Positions 48,935-57,458 of a stretch of 64,000 bases of DNA are shown here, one piece after another. This stretch comes from Dokdonella fugitiva. Its GTDB lineage: Bacteria > Pseudomonadota > Gammaproteobacteria > Xanthomonadales > Rhodanobacteraceae. The stretch covers positions 18,687-82,686 of the forward strand of contig NZ_SLWQ01000013.1 in the NCBI RefSeq assembly GCF_004342425.1. Direction: 5' to 3'. The notes under the pieces are model-generated. The model was given only the letters and a program-made list of their open reading frames with translations, was not told the DNA's origin and did no database searches. The position numbers and the translations under genes were made by a program. The number at the start of each line of letters is the position of its first letter. The first letter of the stretch is position 1.

Positions 48935-51259
48935 TCAGGGTGGAGTCGCGAGCTCCGGCGGAATGCGTCGTTCGCCCGCGAGGCTGCGCGTTCGCTCGAG
49001 CGCGCTCGCCCACGCCGGCGCGAGGCGCGCGGCGTGGTACAGCCGCGTTTGCAGCAGCGACGCCTCGTAGTCCGTCTTCGCCCACGGTGCGACCTTCTCG
49101 ACCACGGCGCCCGCGCGCGCGAGATCGCCCGATGCAATCAGCCACTCGCCGTAGGCCATCGCGACCTCGACGAGGTCGAGCGGCACCCGCGTCGCTTCGG
49201 CACCGGCGAGCGCCTGCTCGAATGCAGCGCGCGCCGCCGCGTCGTCGCGGGCCACACCGGCGCGCATCGCTTGCGCCAGGTCGACGTAGAGTCGCGGCAC
49301 CGACCGCGTCGCCTGCGCGGCGCGCGCGGCAAAACGCTGCACGGCATCGTCGATCGGCTGGCCTGCGAGCAGGCGGGTACGCACGAGGACCACGCCGTTG
49401 CGCGCCTGCTCGCGCGAATCGTCGCCCGATGCGGGCGCCGACGACGCGGCCTCCGCGCTCGCCTGCGCGTCGGCGTCATCGCCGGATGCGAGCGCGAGGC
49501 GCGCGGCGATCGCATCCGCGCGGCCGGCGAGTTCCGCCGGCGCTTCCCTCGCATACGTCGCGCGCAGCTCGCCGAGCAGCGTGCGCGCCGCGCGCAGCGC
49601 CCCCATGGCAACGAGGATCTCCACGCGCGTGAGGCCGGTGCCGAAGCGCAGGCGGGGATCGGCGACGCGTTCGCCCAGGCGCGCGAGGGTGGGTGCGATC
49701 CGCCCTGCCGCACCGGTTTCCCGCAGCATCAGGTACGCCTGCGCGGCGGCGTCCCATTCGTTCAGTGCGGCGTAGTGGATGCGCATCGTTTCGAATCGCT
49801 TCGCCGCTTCCTCGAGCAGTGGCAAGGCTTCGCGGTAGCGTCCGCGCTGCAGGTCGATCGCGCCGAGGTTGCCGTCGAGTACGACGAGCGAGAGGCGATC
49901 GCCCGCGTTTTCGAACGCGGCTCGCGCCTGGGCCACGTCACCGAGCGCATCGTCGTCGCGGCCGAGCGCGAAGCGCGCGGACGCGCGATCGGCGTAGGAC
50001 TTGCCAAGCTGGCCTTCGTCGCCTCCGGCGCGCAGCAACGCGATCGAACGTCCATGCAGCGCCTCCGCATCCGCCGCGTCGCCGCGCTGCAGGGCGATCA
50101 CGCCGAGCGCGTCGAGGATGCGCGCGTGCAGCCTCGGGTCGTGTTCGGCGCCGACGCGGCCGAGCAGGGCGCGAAGGGCACGAGCGGCTTCGTCGACGCG
50201 CCCGGCCTGCGCATCGATCTTGGCGAGCCGGAACGCGAATTCGGGGTCGCGGCGTTGTGCGTCGGGCGCGCGCGCGGCGAGCGTGCGCGCCTCGTCGAGG
50301 CGGTCGCCGAGTGTCGCGGCCTGGATCCGCTGCAGCAATTCGCGCATCGGCAGGTCGGCGGTCGCCGCGGGAGCGCTGCCGCGCAAGCCGAGTTCCGCGG
50401 CGATCGCATCCGCCGCCGCCACGCCGGCCTCGAGCGCGTCGCGGCCATGGCCGCGGGCGGTGCGCGGCGATGCGCGCCCGTGCACCGTGCGCACTTCGAC
50501 GAGCCAGCCATCGCCTTCACGCGTCGCGCGCGAGGCGATCACGACGTCGGCCCCGGCGGCGTCGGCAAGGCGGGCGAGGTCGTCCGCGTCGCTCGTATCG
50601 AACGCGCGCGCGAGCGCGACGACGGTATCGCTCGGCACGACGGTAGCGCCATCCGTACGCAGCCGTTCCGCGACGAGATCCATGAGGCCGAGGCGCAGCC
50701 AGGCCGAATCGGCCTCGCCCGACGTCGCGACCGGCAACACGACGACGCCATGGCGCTCGCCGCGCTCGCCGGGTGCGGGCGTGGTATGCAAACGCCACGC
50801 GAACCAGGCGACGACGCAGATCACCGCCACGCCCAGTACCGCGAACATGCCGATGCGACGCGCGGGCCCTGTCGTCGCAGCGGCCATGGCTTCGCGCGGC
50901 GGCTGCCGCGGAGGCAGGGAGGGCTGCGGTGCAGCCTCGACGATGTCGACCGGGTCGACCCAGTGGTAGCCGAATCCGATCACGGTGCGTATCGGCCGCT
51001 GCTCGCGCCCGCCGGCGCCGAGTGCGCGCCGTGCGGCGAGCATCGTCTGGTTGAGCACGCCGTCGCTGACGTCGACCCGGCCCCACACCGCGGACGCGAG
51101 CTCGTCGCGCCCCACCGCGCGATCGCGATGCTCGACGAGGTAGGCGATGCAATCGAAGACCTTCGCGGGCACGGCCACCACGTCGCCGCGCCGGTGCAGC
51201 AGGCGTGTGGAGGGCTGGAGGACGAACTCGCCGAAGCGATAGCAACCTTTCGGCGACAT
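48935..51259 (-). CDS. ToxR/CadC-like winged-helix membrane regulator with TPR domain
   Basis: 774 residues. An OmpR-type winged helix (about 5-100; YRFGEFVLQPSTRLLHRRGDVVAVPAKVFDCIAYLVEHRDRAVGRDELASAVWG, IRTVIGFGYHWV) is followed by a Pro-rich linker and one transmembrane helix (about 137-158). A C-terminal region of Ala/Arg/Asp-rich helices reads as many degenerate TPR units (LGVIALQRGDAADAEAL, LDGNLGAIDLQRGRYREAL). Such one-component regulators bind DNA from the membrane and sense through the C-terminal part. The frame is open to 51550, but ATG 51259 starts MSPKGCYRFGEF as relatives do. Targets unknown. It is convergent with the delta-60 gene, 63 bases away. Confidence 0.87.
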   Translation of the reverse strand: MSPKGCYRFGEFVLQPSTRLLHRRGDVVAVPAKVFDCIAYLVEHRDRAVGRDELASAVWGRVDVSDGVLNQTMLAARRALGAGGREQRPIRTVIGFGYHWVDPVDIVEAAPQPSLPPRQPPREAMAAATTGPARRIGMFAVLGVAVICVVAWFAWRLHTTPAPGERGERHGVVVLPVATSGEADSAWLRLGLMDLVAERLRTDGATVVPSDTVVALARAFDTSDADDLARLADAAGADVVIASRATREGDGWLVEVRTVHGRASPRTARGHGRDALEAGVAAADAIAAELGLRGSAPAATADLPMRELLQRIQAATLGDRLDEARTLAARAPDAQRRDPEFAFRLAKIDAQAGRVDEAARALRALLGRVGAEHDPRLHARILDALGVIALQRGDAADAEALHGRSIALLRAGGDEGQLGKSYADRASARFALGRDDDALGDVAQARAAFENAGDRLSLVVLDGNLGAIDLQRGRYREALPLLEEAAKRFETMRIHYAALNEWDAAAQAYLMLRETGAAGRIAPTLARLGERVADPRLRFGTGLTRVEILVAMGALRAARTLLGELRATYAREAPAELAGRADAIAARLALASGDDADAQASAEAASSAPASGDDSREQARNGVVLVRTRLLAGQPIDDAVQRFAARAAQATRSVPRLYVDLAQAMRAGVARDDAAARAAFEQALAGAEATRVPLDLVEVAMAYGEWLIASGDLARAGAVVEKVAPWAKTDYEASLLQTRLYHAARLAPAWASALERTRSLAGERRIPPELATPP

Positions 51260-51548
51260 CCGGCGTATTTCTCCCGCGACCCGCGTGCGTGTCAAGAGCG
51301 ACGAATCAGCACGAACCGCACGTCGGATCGCGCCGCGACGCGCTCGAGGAACGACGCCGGGACTAGCAGGGTCCTCAAGCTGCTGGAGGTGTCGCCCGAT
51401 GACCTCGAGGTGCGACTGCGCGCCGATGGCATCGGAGGCCGGCGAGAAATGGCCAGCGCGAATGGAACATGAGCCTGAAGACTGACGGCGCAGGCCGCAG
51501 GCTTCCGCAGGAATCCCGGATGCGCGGGAACCTGTGCGATCGCGCAAC

Positions 51549-51579
51549 AAAAAACCCCAACCGAGAACGGTTGGGGTTT
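51549..51579. terminator. Bidirectional rho-independent terminator
   Basis: A perfect 12-bp stem (AAACCCCAACCG at 51552-51563 with CGGTTGGGGTTT at 51568-51579) has an AGAA loop. Six A precede it on the plus strand, so the leftward transcript ends in a good U-run; rightward there is only UUU from the stem. It could end leftward transcription of the island genes before the core genome. Confidence 0.85.
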
Positions 51580-51737
51580 CGCTGTTGGTGGTGGGGTGGA
51601 ACCCTGCACCAAACCTATGTAACTCAGCGCCTTACGACCGCTGCGAACTCCTGCGGAAAGGTGCGGAATCCAGCCCCTGCTGCCCTCAATCCTACCAGTT
51701 CAGCCCTAGCCGGGTCACCAACCGAGCGCATCAGACA

Positions 51738-51780
51738 GGACGCCAGTTCGATTCCCGTTTGCGGAATTGAACCCGCGTCC
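51738..51780. repeat. 43-bp imperfect palindrome with T-arm-like arms (possible attachment scar)
   Basis: The arms GGACGCCAGTTCGATTCCCG and, on the other strand, GGACGCGGGTTCAATTCCGC agree at 15 of 20 positions around a TTT centre. Each contains the TTC-R-ATTCC core of a tRNA/tmRNA T-loop, and the minus-strand arm closely resembles the 3' region of ssrA (tmRNA). No complete tRNA or tmRNA surrounds it. Because tyrosine integrases use such sequences as attachment cores, and because the defence genes start 24 bases away, it may be an island boundary. Confidence 0.5.
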
Positions 51781-51803
51781 GCATCGACTCACCCGACCTT
51801 CGA

Positions 51804-52565
51804 TCAGGCGGTGACGAACCGCTCCCGAAATGCTCGCCGGCCTTGGTCGTAAGGCACAGGGTTGGTGGCGTGCGGGATCGGCGCGTTTCTGTCGCCGATG
51901 AGGTAATTGATCCGATAGGTGCAGTTGCCCGATGGGTGCAGCATGCCGCCAATCACCCGTTCGGGATTCAGCACCCGCTCCTGGATAAGTCGATCCAGCA
52001 CCTTCTGGACCTGCGGCCCGAGCCCGACGAACACGGCATCCTTCAGTTCCTCGACCTCCGCCGCGAAGTTATCCAGCAGGTACTTCCTCAGCAAGGGGTG
52101 CTTGGTCATGTCAGGTGAGCCACGGTAATCGTCGTCCTTGACGAACACCGGATAGCGCAGCAACGAGGTTGTCTGCACCAGGTGGCGCGAAGTGGAGAAC
52201 AGGTCGGCCGAATCGGTCAGGCCGAGCCACTTGTGAAAGCCCCAATGGTTGAGCTGGTTGATGAGGTTGCTCCGCAACGGCTCGCCACTGAATGCGCCGA
52301 CGCTCTTGGCGGCCTGGATCGCTTCCGTGCTGGACTTGCCGGCCTGAAGCGCGCGCCGCGCCTCGTTGTTGGCATTGACCATCTGGGTGGGGCCCGGTGT
52401 GATCCCGACCAGAACGATCCGCGCACTGGGGTTGATGTACTCGAATGGCGCGTAATAGATCTTCACGTCGCCGCTTGCATCCATCAGCAGGCGCGGGTCG
52501 CGCACCACCGGAGGCGTCGACCCACAAAGAATCGGCGCGTACTTTTCGATCAAGTCTGTTTTCAT
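51804..52565 (-). CDS. Uracil-DNA-glycosylase-fold protein
   Basis: 253 residues. ARIVLVGITPGPTQM near residue 50 resembles the first UDG-superfamily motif (GxxPG), and GGMLHPSGNCTYRINYL near residue 205 resembles the last (HPSxxN). The middle has LFSTSRHLVQTTSLLRYPVFVK. It fits UDG-like domains of unknown activity found in mobile islands. A nuclease/glycosylase role against modified DNA is conceivable but inferred. ATG 52565 has AGGA upstream. It follows the zinc-finger-like gene on the same strand by 46 bases, probably as one leftward operon diverging from the WYL regulator. Its base composition is lower in GC than the core genes. Confidence 0.6.
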   Translation of the reverse strand: MKTDLIEKYAPILCGSTPPVVRDPRLLMDASGDVKIYYAPFEYINPSARIVLVGITPGPTQMVNANNEARRALQAGKSSTEAIQAAKSVGAFSGEPLRSNLINQLNHWGFHKWLGLTDSADLFSTSRHLVQTTSLLRYPVFVKDDDYRGSPDMTKHPLLRKYLLDNFAAEVEELKDAVFVGLGPQVQKVLDRLIQERVLNPERVIGGMLHPSGNCTYRINYLIGDRNAPIPHATNPVPYDQGRRAFRERFVTA

Positions 52566-52611
52566 TGTTTGATGTGTCCTGGTCTACGACTGGTCCGCCA
52601 GCCTGCTGGAA

Positions 52612-53121
52612 TCAGTCCGAAGCCCACAGCCGATCGTCATCGTGGGTCGCGGCCCAGAAGTCATCGAACAGCGCCAGCTTGGCTTCGTTGTTTGTCGGGT
52701 ATGTTCGAGGCCCAAAACGATCGCCAATCTTGTAGCCCCAGCGACCAGTCTTTGTCGGGTACACGACGAGGTTGTAGCCTCCGAGATTCAGGAAGCTGTT
52801 CCCCTTGCCGGACACCCGCCACTTGCGCTGCAGCCATCGGGTTCGGCGTGCTGCTCGGTTGCGCAACTTGGCCTCACGCCGTTTCGGCCCCTCGTAGTCA
52901 CCGCTCATCTTCTCGGCGCAGACGCACCCAACGTCGAAGTTCTCGTCCAGGTCCGGATGCTCCATGATGTGGACGTAGCGGATCTTCTCGTTGCCGCATA
53001 TCTGGCAGGTCGCGTAATCGGTTTCGTCCGCCGACTCTCCGTCGGCCCGCAGGTCGACCACGTCCACGCAGTGCCATCCCTTGTGGGGCACACCCGGCTG
53101 GTCCCATCGATTTCCGCTCAT
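52612..53121 (-). CDS. Hypothetical protein with Cys/His cluster (zinc-finger-like)
   Basis: 169 residues. Near residues 38-70, CQICGNEKIRYVHIMEHP and VGCVCAEKM provide C-x2-C, His and C-x-C ligands suitable for zinc. A basic segment follows (RREAKLRNRAARRTRWLQRKWRVS), then a C-terminal part with GGYNLVVYPTKTGRWGYKIGDRF. I recognise no named family; similar proteins are reported as hypothetical in mobile regions. Zinc binding plus the basic patch suggests nucleic-acid contact. ATG 53121 has GGAG eight bases upstream; a GTG at 53130 lacks one. First gene of the leftward pair. Confidence 0.6.
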   Translation of the reverse strand: MSGNRWDQPGVPHKGWHCVDVVDLRADGESADETDYATCQICGNEKIRYVHIMEHPDLDENFDVGCVCAEKMSGDYEGPKRREAKLRNRAARRTRWLQRKWRVSGKGNSFLNLGGYNLVVYPTKTGRWGYKIGDRFGPRTYPTNNEAKLALFDDFWAATHDDDRLWASD

Positions 53122-53235
53122 GCCGTTCACTCCATTTCGAAGTGCTGAAGCCCCGGAAAAGCCTGCACAGCGTCCATACCAGTCACATCGTCGCTGTGCC
53201 GCTTGTGGTTATCACAATGCGATCCACCAACAAAT

Positions 53236-53310
53236 CACAAGCGAATCATGGACAGATTTTAGAGCAGACCATATGCTTCCCGAAATAACCAGCACAAGCA
53301 TTCGCTAACC
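53236..53310. promoter_or_regulatory. Divergent promoter region with inverted repeats, candidate WYL operator
   Basis: In the ~206-base gap between the leftward zinc-finger-like gene and the rightward WYL gene, AGCGAAT (53240-53246) is mirrored by ATTCGCT (53300-53306). CACAAGC precedes both half-sites. The stretch is AT-rich (GACAGATTTTAGAGCAGACCATATGC). CapW/BrxR regulators bind inverted repeats in their own divergent promoters, so these are candidate operator halves. Confidence 0.4.
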
Positions 53311-53327
53311 CGAACGAGCCAGCCAGG

Positions 53328-54236
53328 ATGTCGAACGAACAGCTTGCAGATCTAACCCAGCCACAACGCGACCGGCTCGCGTTTGTGGAGTTGCGCGTGC
53401 GCTTCATCGGTGAGATACGCCGTCAGGACTTGGTCACGCGGTTTGGCATCCAGTCCGCCGCCGCATCCAGGGATCTGGCGCTGTACAAGGAGTTGGCCCC
53501 GGGCAACATCGACTACGACCCCAAGGGCAAGTCCTACGTCTTGGGGCCGGACTTCCGGCCCGTATTCGACTTCCCCCTAGAGCGGGTGCTGTCGTGGCTG
53601 ACCCAGGGCTTTGGCGATGGTGAGCCGATGCGGCTCAAGGCGTGGGTAGCCAGCGAGAGCCCGTCACGGCTCACGCATCCGGATCTGGATGTGCTGGCGA
53701 GCGTGACCCGGGCGATCCACCAGGAGTGTCCGCTCGGCATCGAGTACCACTCCATCTCCAGTGGCCGCACCGAGCGGGAGATCGTCCCGTTCGCGCTTAT
53801 CGACAACGGCCTCCGTTGGCACGTCCGCGCCTTCGACCGGAGGTCGCAGGAGTTCCGGGATTTCGTCATCACCCGGATCAAGCGCCCGATGGTGCTCAAG
53901 GGGCAGCCAGTGGCACCCCACGAGATGAGCGATCAGGACATTCAGTGGACACGGATCGTCGAGCTGGAGCTGGTGCCCCACCCGGATCAACCCCGGCCAG
54001 AGATCACCGAGATGGACTACAGCATGCAAGGCGGCGTGCTGCGGATGAAGCTGCGCGCCGCCACTGCCGGCTACATCCTGCGCAAATGGAGTGTCGACTG
54101 CTCCCCGGATCACAGCCTGCGTGGCCATGAATACCGACTTTGGTTGAAAGACCACCTTGCTATTTACGGTGTGCGTAGCGCCGTTTTGGCGCCGGGCTTT
54201 GCGCAGACGAATGCAAAAGCGTTGATAGATGACTGA
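53328..54236 (+). CDS. WYL-domain transcriptional regulator (CapW/BrxR-like)
   Basis: 302 residues. An N-terminal winged helix (about 10-75; RLAFVELRVRFIGEIRRQDLVTRFGIQSAAASRDLALYKEL) leads to a WYL domain (about 130-210; IEYHSISSGRTEREIVPFALIDNGLRWHVRAFDRRSQEFRDFVITRI) and a C-terminal WCX-like extension. This is the layout of the CapW/BrxR repressors that control CBASS, BREX and other defence clusters and are released by a nucleic-acid-type ligand. It stands 12 bases before the helicase gene and diverges from two genes, so it probably regulates both directions. ATG 53328 has AGGA upstream. Confidence 0.88.
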   Translation: MSNEQLADLTQPQRDRLAFVELRVRFIGEIRRQDLVTRFGIQSAAASRDLALYKELAPGNIDYDPKGKSYVLGPDFRPVFDFPLERVLSWLTQGFGDGEPMRLKAWVASESPSRLTHPDLDVLASVTRAIHQECPLGIEYHSISSGRTEREIVPFALIDNGLRWHVRAFDRRSQEFRDFVITRIKRPMVLKGQPVAPHEMSDQDIQWTRIVELELVPHPDQPRPEITEMDYSMQGGVLRMKLRAATAGYILRKWSVDCSPDHSLRGHEYRLWLKDHLAIYGVRSAVLAPGFAQTNAKALIDD

Positions 54237-54248
54237 ACGGGAGCGACC

Positions 54249-57200
54249 ATGAAGTTGATCCACAACACCGGCGCAGACCGAGTCATCGATCTGATCCGGC
54301 CGCATCTCAAGCACGGCAATCAGCTCGGCTGCGTGACGCCCACGTTTTCTCTCTACGCCTTCGCTGAAGTGCGCGAAGCGCTGTCAGTCCTTGATCGGGT
54401 CCAGTTGATCCTGTCCCCTGACGACGGGGCGCTCGAGTTCCTCGGTGCGGAGGGCGATCGTGCCGCACGCAATCGCTTGCAAGCGCGATGGTTGGCCAAT
54501 CAATGTGCGAATTGGATAAATCGAAAGGTGGATCTTCGGCGGGCACTGGGACCGGTGCCACAAGGCGCTGTGGTCATGCGCAAGCCTGACGCCACACCTG
54601 AGCAAGTGGTACTCGGATCGCTTGCCTTCAGTACCGCCGGCCTTGGACTAACGCCGGGTAACCCATTGAGCCTGATCCAGGCATCTGAATCCGCAGACGA
54701 GGCAGCCCAACTCGCCCGGTGGTTCGATCAACAGTGGGCGAGCCTGCAAGGGCAGTCGGGGGAATCAACTAGCGGCCGCGACGCACTGATCAGCGCCTTG
54801 CAGGCCATTGGCGAGCACCGCGATCCGTTCACCGTCTACACACTGATATTGCATTACCTGTTTCGTGATAGCGGTGACGAGATGGACGAGGACCGAATCG
54901 TCAAGTCCGCTACCGGCATCCGCAATACCGTGGTGTGGCAGAAACTGTTCAAGTTCCAACGTGATGGCGTAGTGGGCGCCATCGACAAGCTGAACCGCTT
55001 TGGTGGCTGCATCATCGCGGACAGCGTCGGCCTCGGTAAGACCTTCGAGGCCCTGGCGATCATCAAATACCACGAGCTGCGCAACGATCGTGTTCTGGTG
55101 CTGGCGCCCAAGCGTCTGCGCGACAACTGGACGCTCTACAAGGCCAACGACAAGCGCAACATTCTCGCGGCGGACCGCTTCAACTACGATGTCCTGAACC
55201 ACACCGATCTGTCACGGGACGGCGGCACCTCCGGCGACATCGATCTGTCGCACGTGAACTGGGGCAACTACGACCTGGTGGTGATCGACGAGTCGCACAA
55301 CTTCCGCAACAAGGCGACACACAAGGGCAAGGAGTCGCGCTACGACCGGCTCATGCGTCGGATCATCAAGGAAGGGGTCAAGACCCGCGTTCTCATGCTG
55401 TCGGCCACGCCAGTCAACAACCGGCTTGCAGACTTGCGCAATCAGATCGCCTTTGTCACCGAAGGCGATGACACCGCCTTGCTGGAGCACGGCATCGCCA
55501 GTATCGAGGCGACCACCCGCAAAGCCCAGGCCCAGTTCAACCGTTGGTTGGCGATGGATGAGTCCGAAAAGACGCCATCGAAGCTGGTTGAAATGTTGGG
55601 ATTCGACTATTTCACTCTGCTGGACCACCTCACCATCGCCCGCTCGCGGCGGCACATCGAGAAATACTACGGCACCAGTGAGACTGGCCGTTTCCCGGAT
55701 CGCCTTCCGCCAATCAACATCAAAGCAGATGTTGACCTCGCCGGCGAGTTCCGCGCCATCCGCGACATCAATCTGGAAATCCGCCGCCTCACACTGGCCA
55801 CTTATGCGCCGCTGCGCTATGTCCTGCCACACAAGCAGGCGGCTTATGACGCCAAGTACAGCACCCAGGTTCGCGGCGGCGAGGGCTTCTTCCGCCAGGT
55901 GGACCGCGAAGAGAGCCTGATTCACCTGCTTCGCGTCAATGTGCTAAAGCGCATGGAAAGCGCAGTGTCGTCCTTCACGCTGACGGTCCAAAGGCAGCTC
56001 AGGGATGTGGAAGCCACGTTGGCCCATATTGAATCGCACACGGACGAGCTCGAAGAAATCGACATCGCCGATGTCGACATAGACGACCCGGCTTTCGAGG
56101 CGCTGCTCGTAGGGCGCAAGGTCAAGGTGCTGCTCGGCGACGTTGACCTGATTCGCTGGAAACAGGATTTGATCGAGGACCGCAACCGGCTGGCCACACT
56201 GCTGGCGGCGGCCAAACAAGTCGATGCCGCCCGTGACGCAAAACTGGCTGCGCTGCGCCAGATGATCGAAGACAAGTGCCGCCACCCCATCAACAGCGGC
56301 AACCAAAAGATCATCGTATTCACCGCCTTCTCGGACACCGCGCACTACCTCTACGCGCAGCTCGCCCCCTGGGCCAAGAGCACGCTGGGTATTGACGCCG
56401 CACTCGTGACCGGCAGCGCCGGCATTCAGACCACCTTGCCCGGTTTGCGCAAGAGCATGAGCGGCGTGTTGTCGGCGTTCGCCCCGCGTGCCAAGGAGCG
56501 CCCCGAAGAGCTCGCTGCTGAAGGCGAGATCGATTTGCTCATTGCCACCGACTGCATTTCCGAAGGCCAGAACTTGCAAGACTGCGACTGGCTGATCAAC
56601 TACGACATCCACTGGAACCCGGTGCGCATCATCCAGCGCTTTGGTCGTATAGACCGCATCGGTTCGCCCAACCAATGCATCCAGCTGGTCAATTTCTGGC
56701 CAAACATGGAACTGGAGGAATACATCAACCTGGAGCAGCGGGTCAGCGGCCGCATGGTGTTGCTCGACATCTCGGCCACGGGTGAGGAGAACCTGATCGA
56801 GCAGCAATCCGGCAACCCGATGAACGATCTGGAGTACCGGCGCAAGCAACTGCTCAAATTGCAGGACACGGTCATCGACATGGAGGATCTGTCCACCGGG
56901 GTGTCGATTACCGACCTGACCCTGACCGACTTCCGCATCGATCTGGCTCAGTACCTGAAGGCGCACCCCGGCAAACTCGACACCCAGCCGCTCGGCGCCT
57001 ATGCCGTTACGACCACCCTGGACGCCGATATTCCGCCTGGCGTGATCTTTTGCCTGCAAGCCTGTGGTCCGGCGGCCCAAAAAGCCAAAGAGTCTGACTA
57101 CCCCTTGGCACCGCATTACCTCGTTCATGTCGGTGACGACGGCGCCGTATTGCTGCCTTACCCCCAGGCCAAGCACATCCTCGACCGTCTGAAGCGTCTG

Positions 57201-57458
57201 GCGCTCGGGCGCGAAGCTCCCGACACGGACGCTTGCGCCCGGTTCGACAAGGCGACCAGGCAGGGGGAAGACATGCGTCATGCCCAGAAGCTGCTTGCCT
57301 CAGCGGTCGCTTCGGTCGCTGGCAAGAACGAGGAACGCGCCGTCGCCAGCTTGTTCACGCCGGGTGGCACCCACGCCATCAAAGGTGAATTCGCCGGCAG
57401 CAATGACTTCGAGGTGGTCGCGTTTATGGTGATCCTGCCGGAGAGCGAGACGCCATGA
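54249..57458 (+). CDS. SNF2-like helicase with degenerate PLD-like N-terminus
   Basis: 1069 residues. Residues 1-165 resemble a PLD-nuclease fold (GSLAFSTAGLGLTPGN at the usual GSSNFT.AGL position), but the HxK of the HKD motif is not visible, so the domain may be inactive. The superfamily-2 helicase core follows: Walker A DSVGLGKTFEALA (~260), DESH box VVIDESHNFRNKA (~345), SATPVNNRL, and the C-terminal lobe with IVFTAFSDT, LLIATDCISEGQNLQDCDWLINYD and QRFGRIDRIGSPNQ (~805). The protein probably translocates on duplex DNA. Its TGA overlaps the ATG of the DUF4391 gene, and it is part of the rightward operon under the WYL gene. Confidence 0.88.
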   Translation: MKLIHNTGADRVIDLIRPHLKHGNQLGCVTPTFSLYAFAEVREALSVLDRVQLILSPDDGALEFLGAEGDRAARNRLQARWLANQCANWINRKVDLRRALGPVPQGAVVMRKPDATPEQVVLGSLAFSTAGLGLTPGNPLSLIQASESADEAAQLARWFDQQWASLQGQSGESTSGRDALISALQAIGEHRDPFTVYTLILHYLFRDSGDEMDEDRIVKSATGIRNTVVWQKLFKFQRDGVVGAIDKLNRFGGCIIADSVGLGKTFEALAIIKYHELRNDRVLVLAPKRLRDNWTLYKANDKRNILAADRFNYDVLNHTDLSRDGGTSGDIDLSHVNWGNYDLVVIDESHNFRNKATHKGKESRYDRLMRRIIKEGVKTRVLMLSATPVNNRLADLRNQIAFVTEGDDTALLEHGIASIEATTRKAQAQFNRWLAMDESEKTPSKLVEMLGFDYFTLLDHLTIARSRRHIEKYYGTSETGRFPDRLPPINIKADVDLAGEFRAIRDINLEIRRLTLATYAPLRYVLPHKQAAYDAKYSTQVRGGEGFFRQVDREESLIHLLRVNVLKRMESAVSSFTLTVQRQLRDVEATLAHIESHTDELEEIDIADVDIDDPAFEALLVGRKVKVLLGDVDLIRWKQDLIEDRNRLATLLAAAKQVDAARDAKLAALRQMIEDKCRHPINSGNQKIIVFTAFSDTAHYLYAQLAPWAKSTLGIDAALVTGSAGIQTTLPGLRKSMSGVLSAFAPRAKERPEELAAEGEIDLLIATDCISEGQNLQDCDWLINYDIHWNPVRIIQRFGRIDRIGSPNQCIQLVNFWPNMELEEYINLEQRVSGRMVLLDISATGEENLIEQQSGNPMNDLEYRRKQLLKLQDTVIDMEDLSTGVSITDLTLTDFRIDLAQYLKAHPGKLDTQPLGAYAVTTTLDADIPPGVIFCLQACGPAAQKAKESDYPLAPHYLVHVGDDGAVLLPYPQAKHILDRLKRLALGREAPDTDACARFDKATRQGEDMRHAQKLLASAVASVAGKNEERAVASLFTPGGTHAIKGEFAGSNDFEVVAFMVILPESETP

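Larger units (their letters stand above)
51260..51803. other. Gene-free stretch at the left edge of the defence island
   Basis: 544 bases without a supported gene. The left part (51260-51480) should hold the promoter of the winged-helix/TPR regulator. The middle has a strong bidirectional terminator (51549-51579). The right part has the 43-bp palindrome at 51738-51780. On the minus strand a frame of about 50 codons is open to the TGA near 51633, but it has no start codon or recognisable homology, so I do not call it. Core-genome composition gives way to the lower-GC island across this stretch. Confidence 0.6.

Noticed and set aside
48929..51472. 847-residue plus-strand frame opposite the ToxR-like regulator
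   Set aside because: An Arg/Ala/Gly-rich shadow; the minus strand has a clear winged helix, TM segment and TPRs.
51582..51610. tRNA 3' end suggested by GGGTTCCACCCCACCACCA on the minus strand
   Set aside because: The TTC is followed by CAC rather than R-A-N-Y, no T-stem pairs, and no acceptor or anticodon arm could be built.
51731..51952. 73-codon minus-strand frame at the island edge
   Set aside because: It overlaps the 3' end of the UDG-like gene in another frame and the palindrome; no homology or ribosome site.
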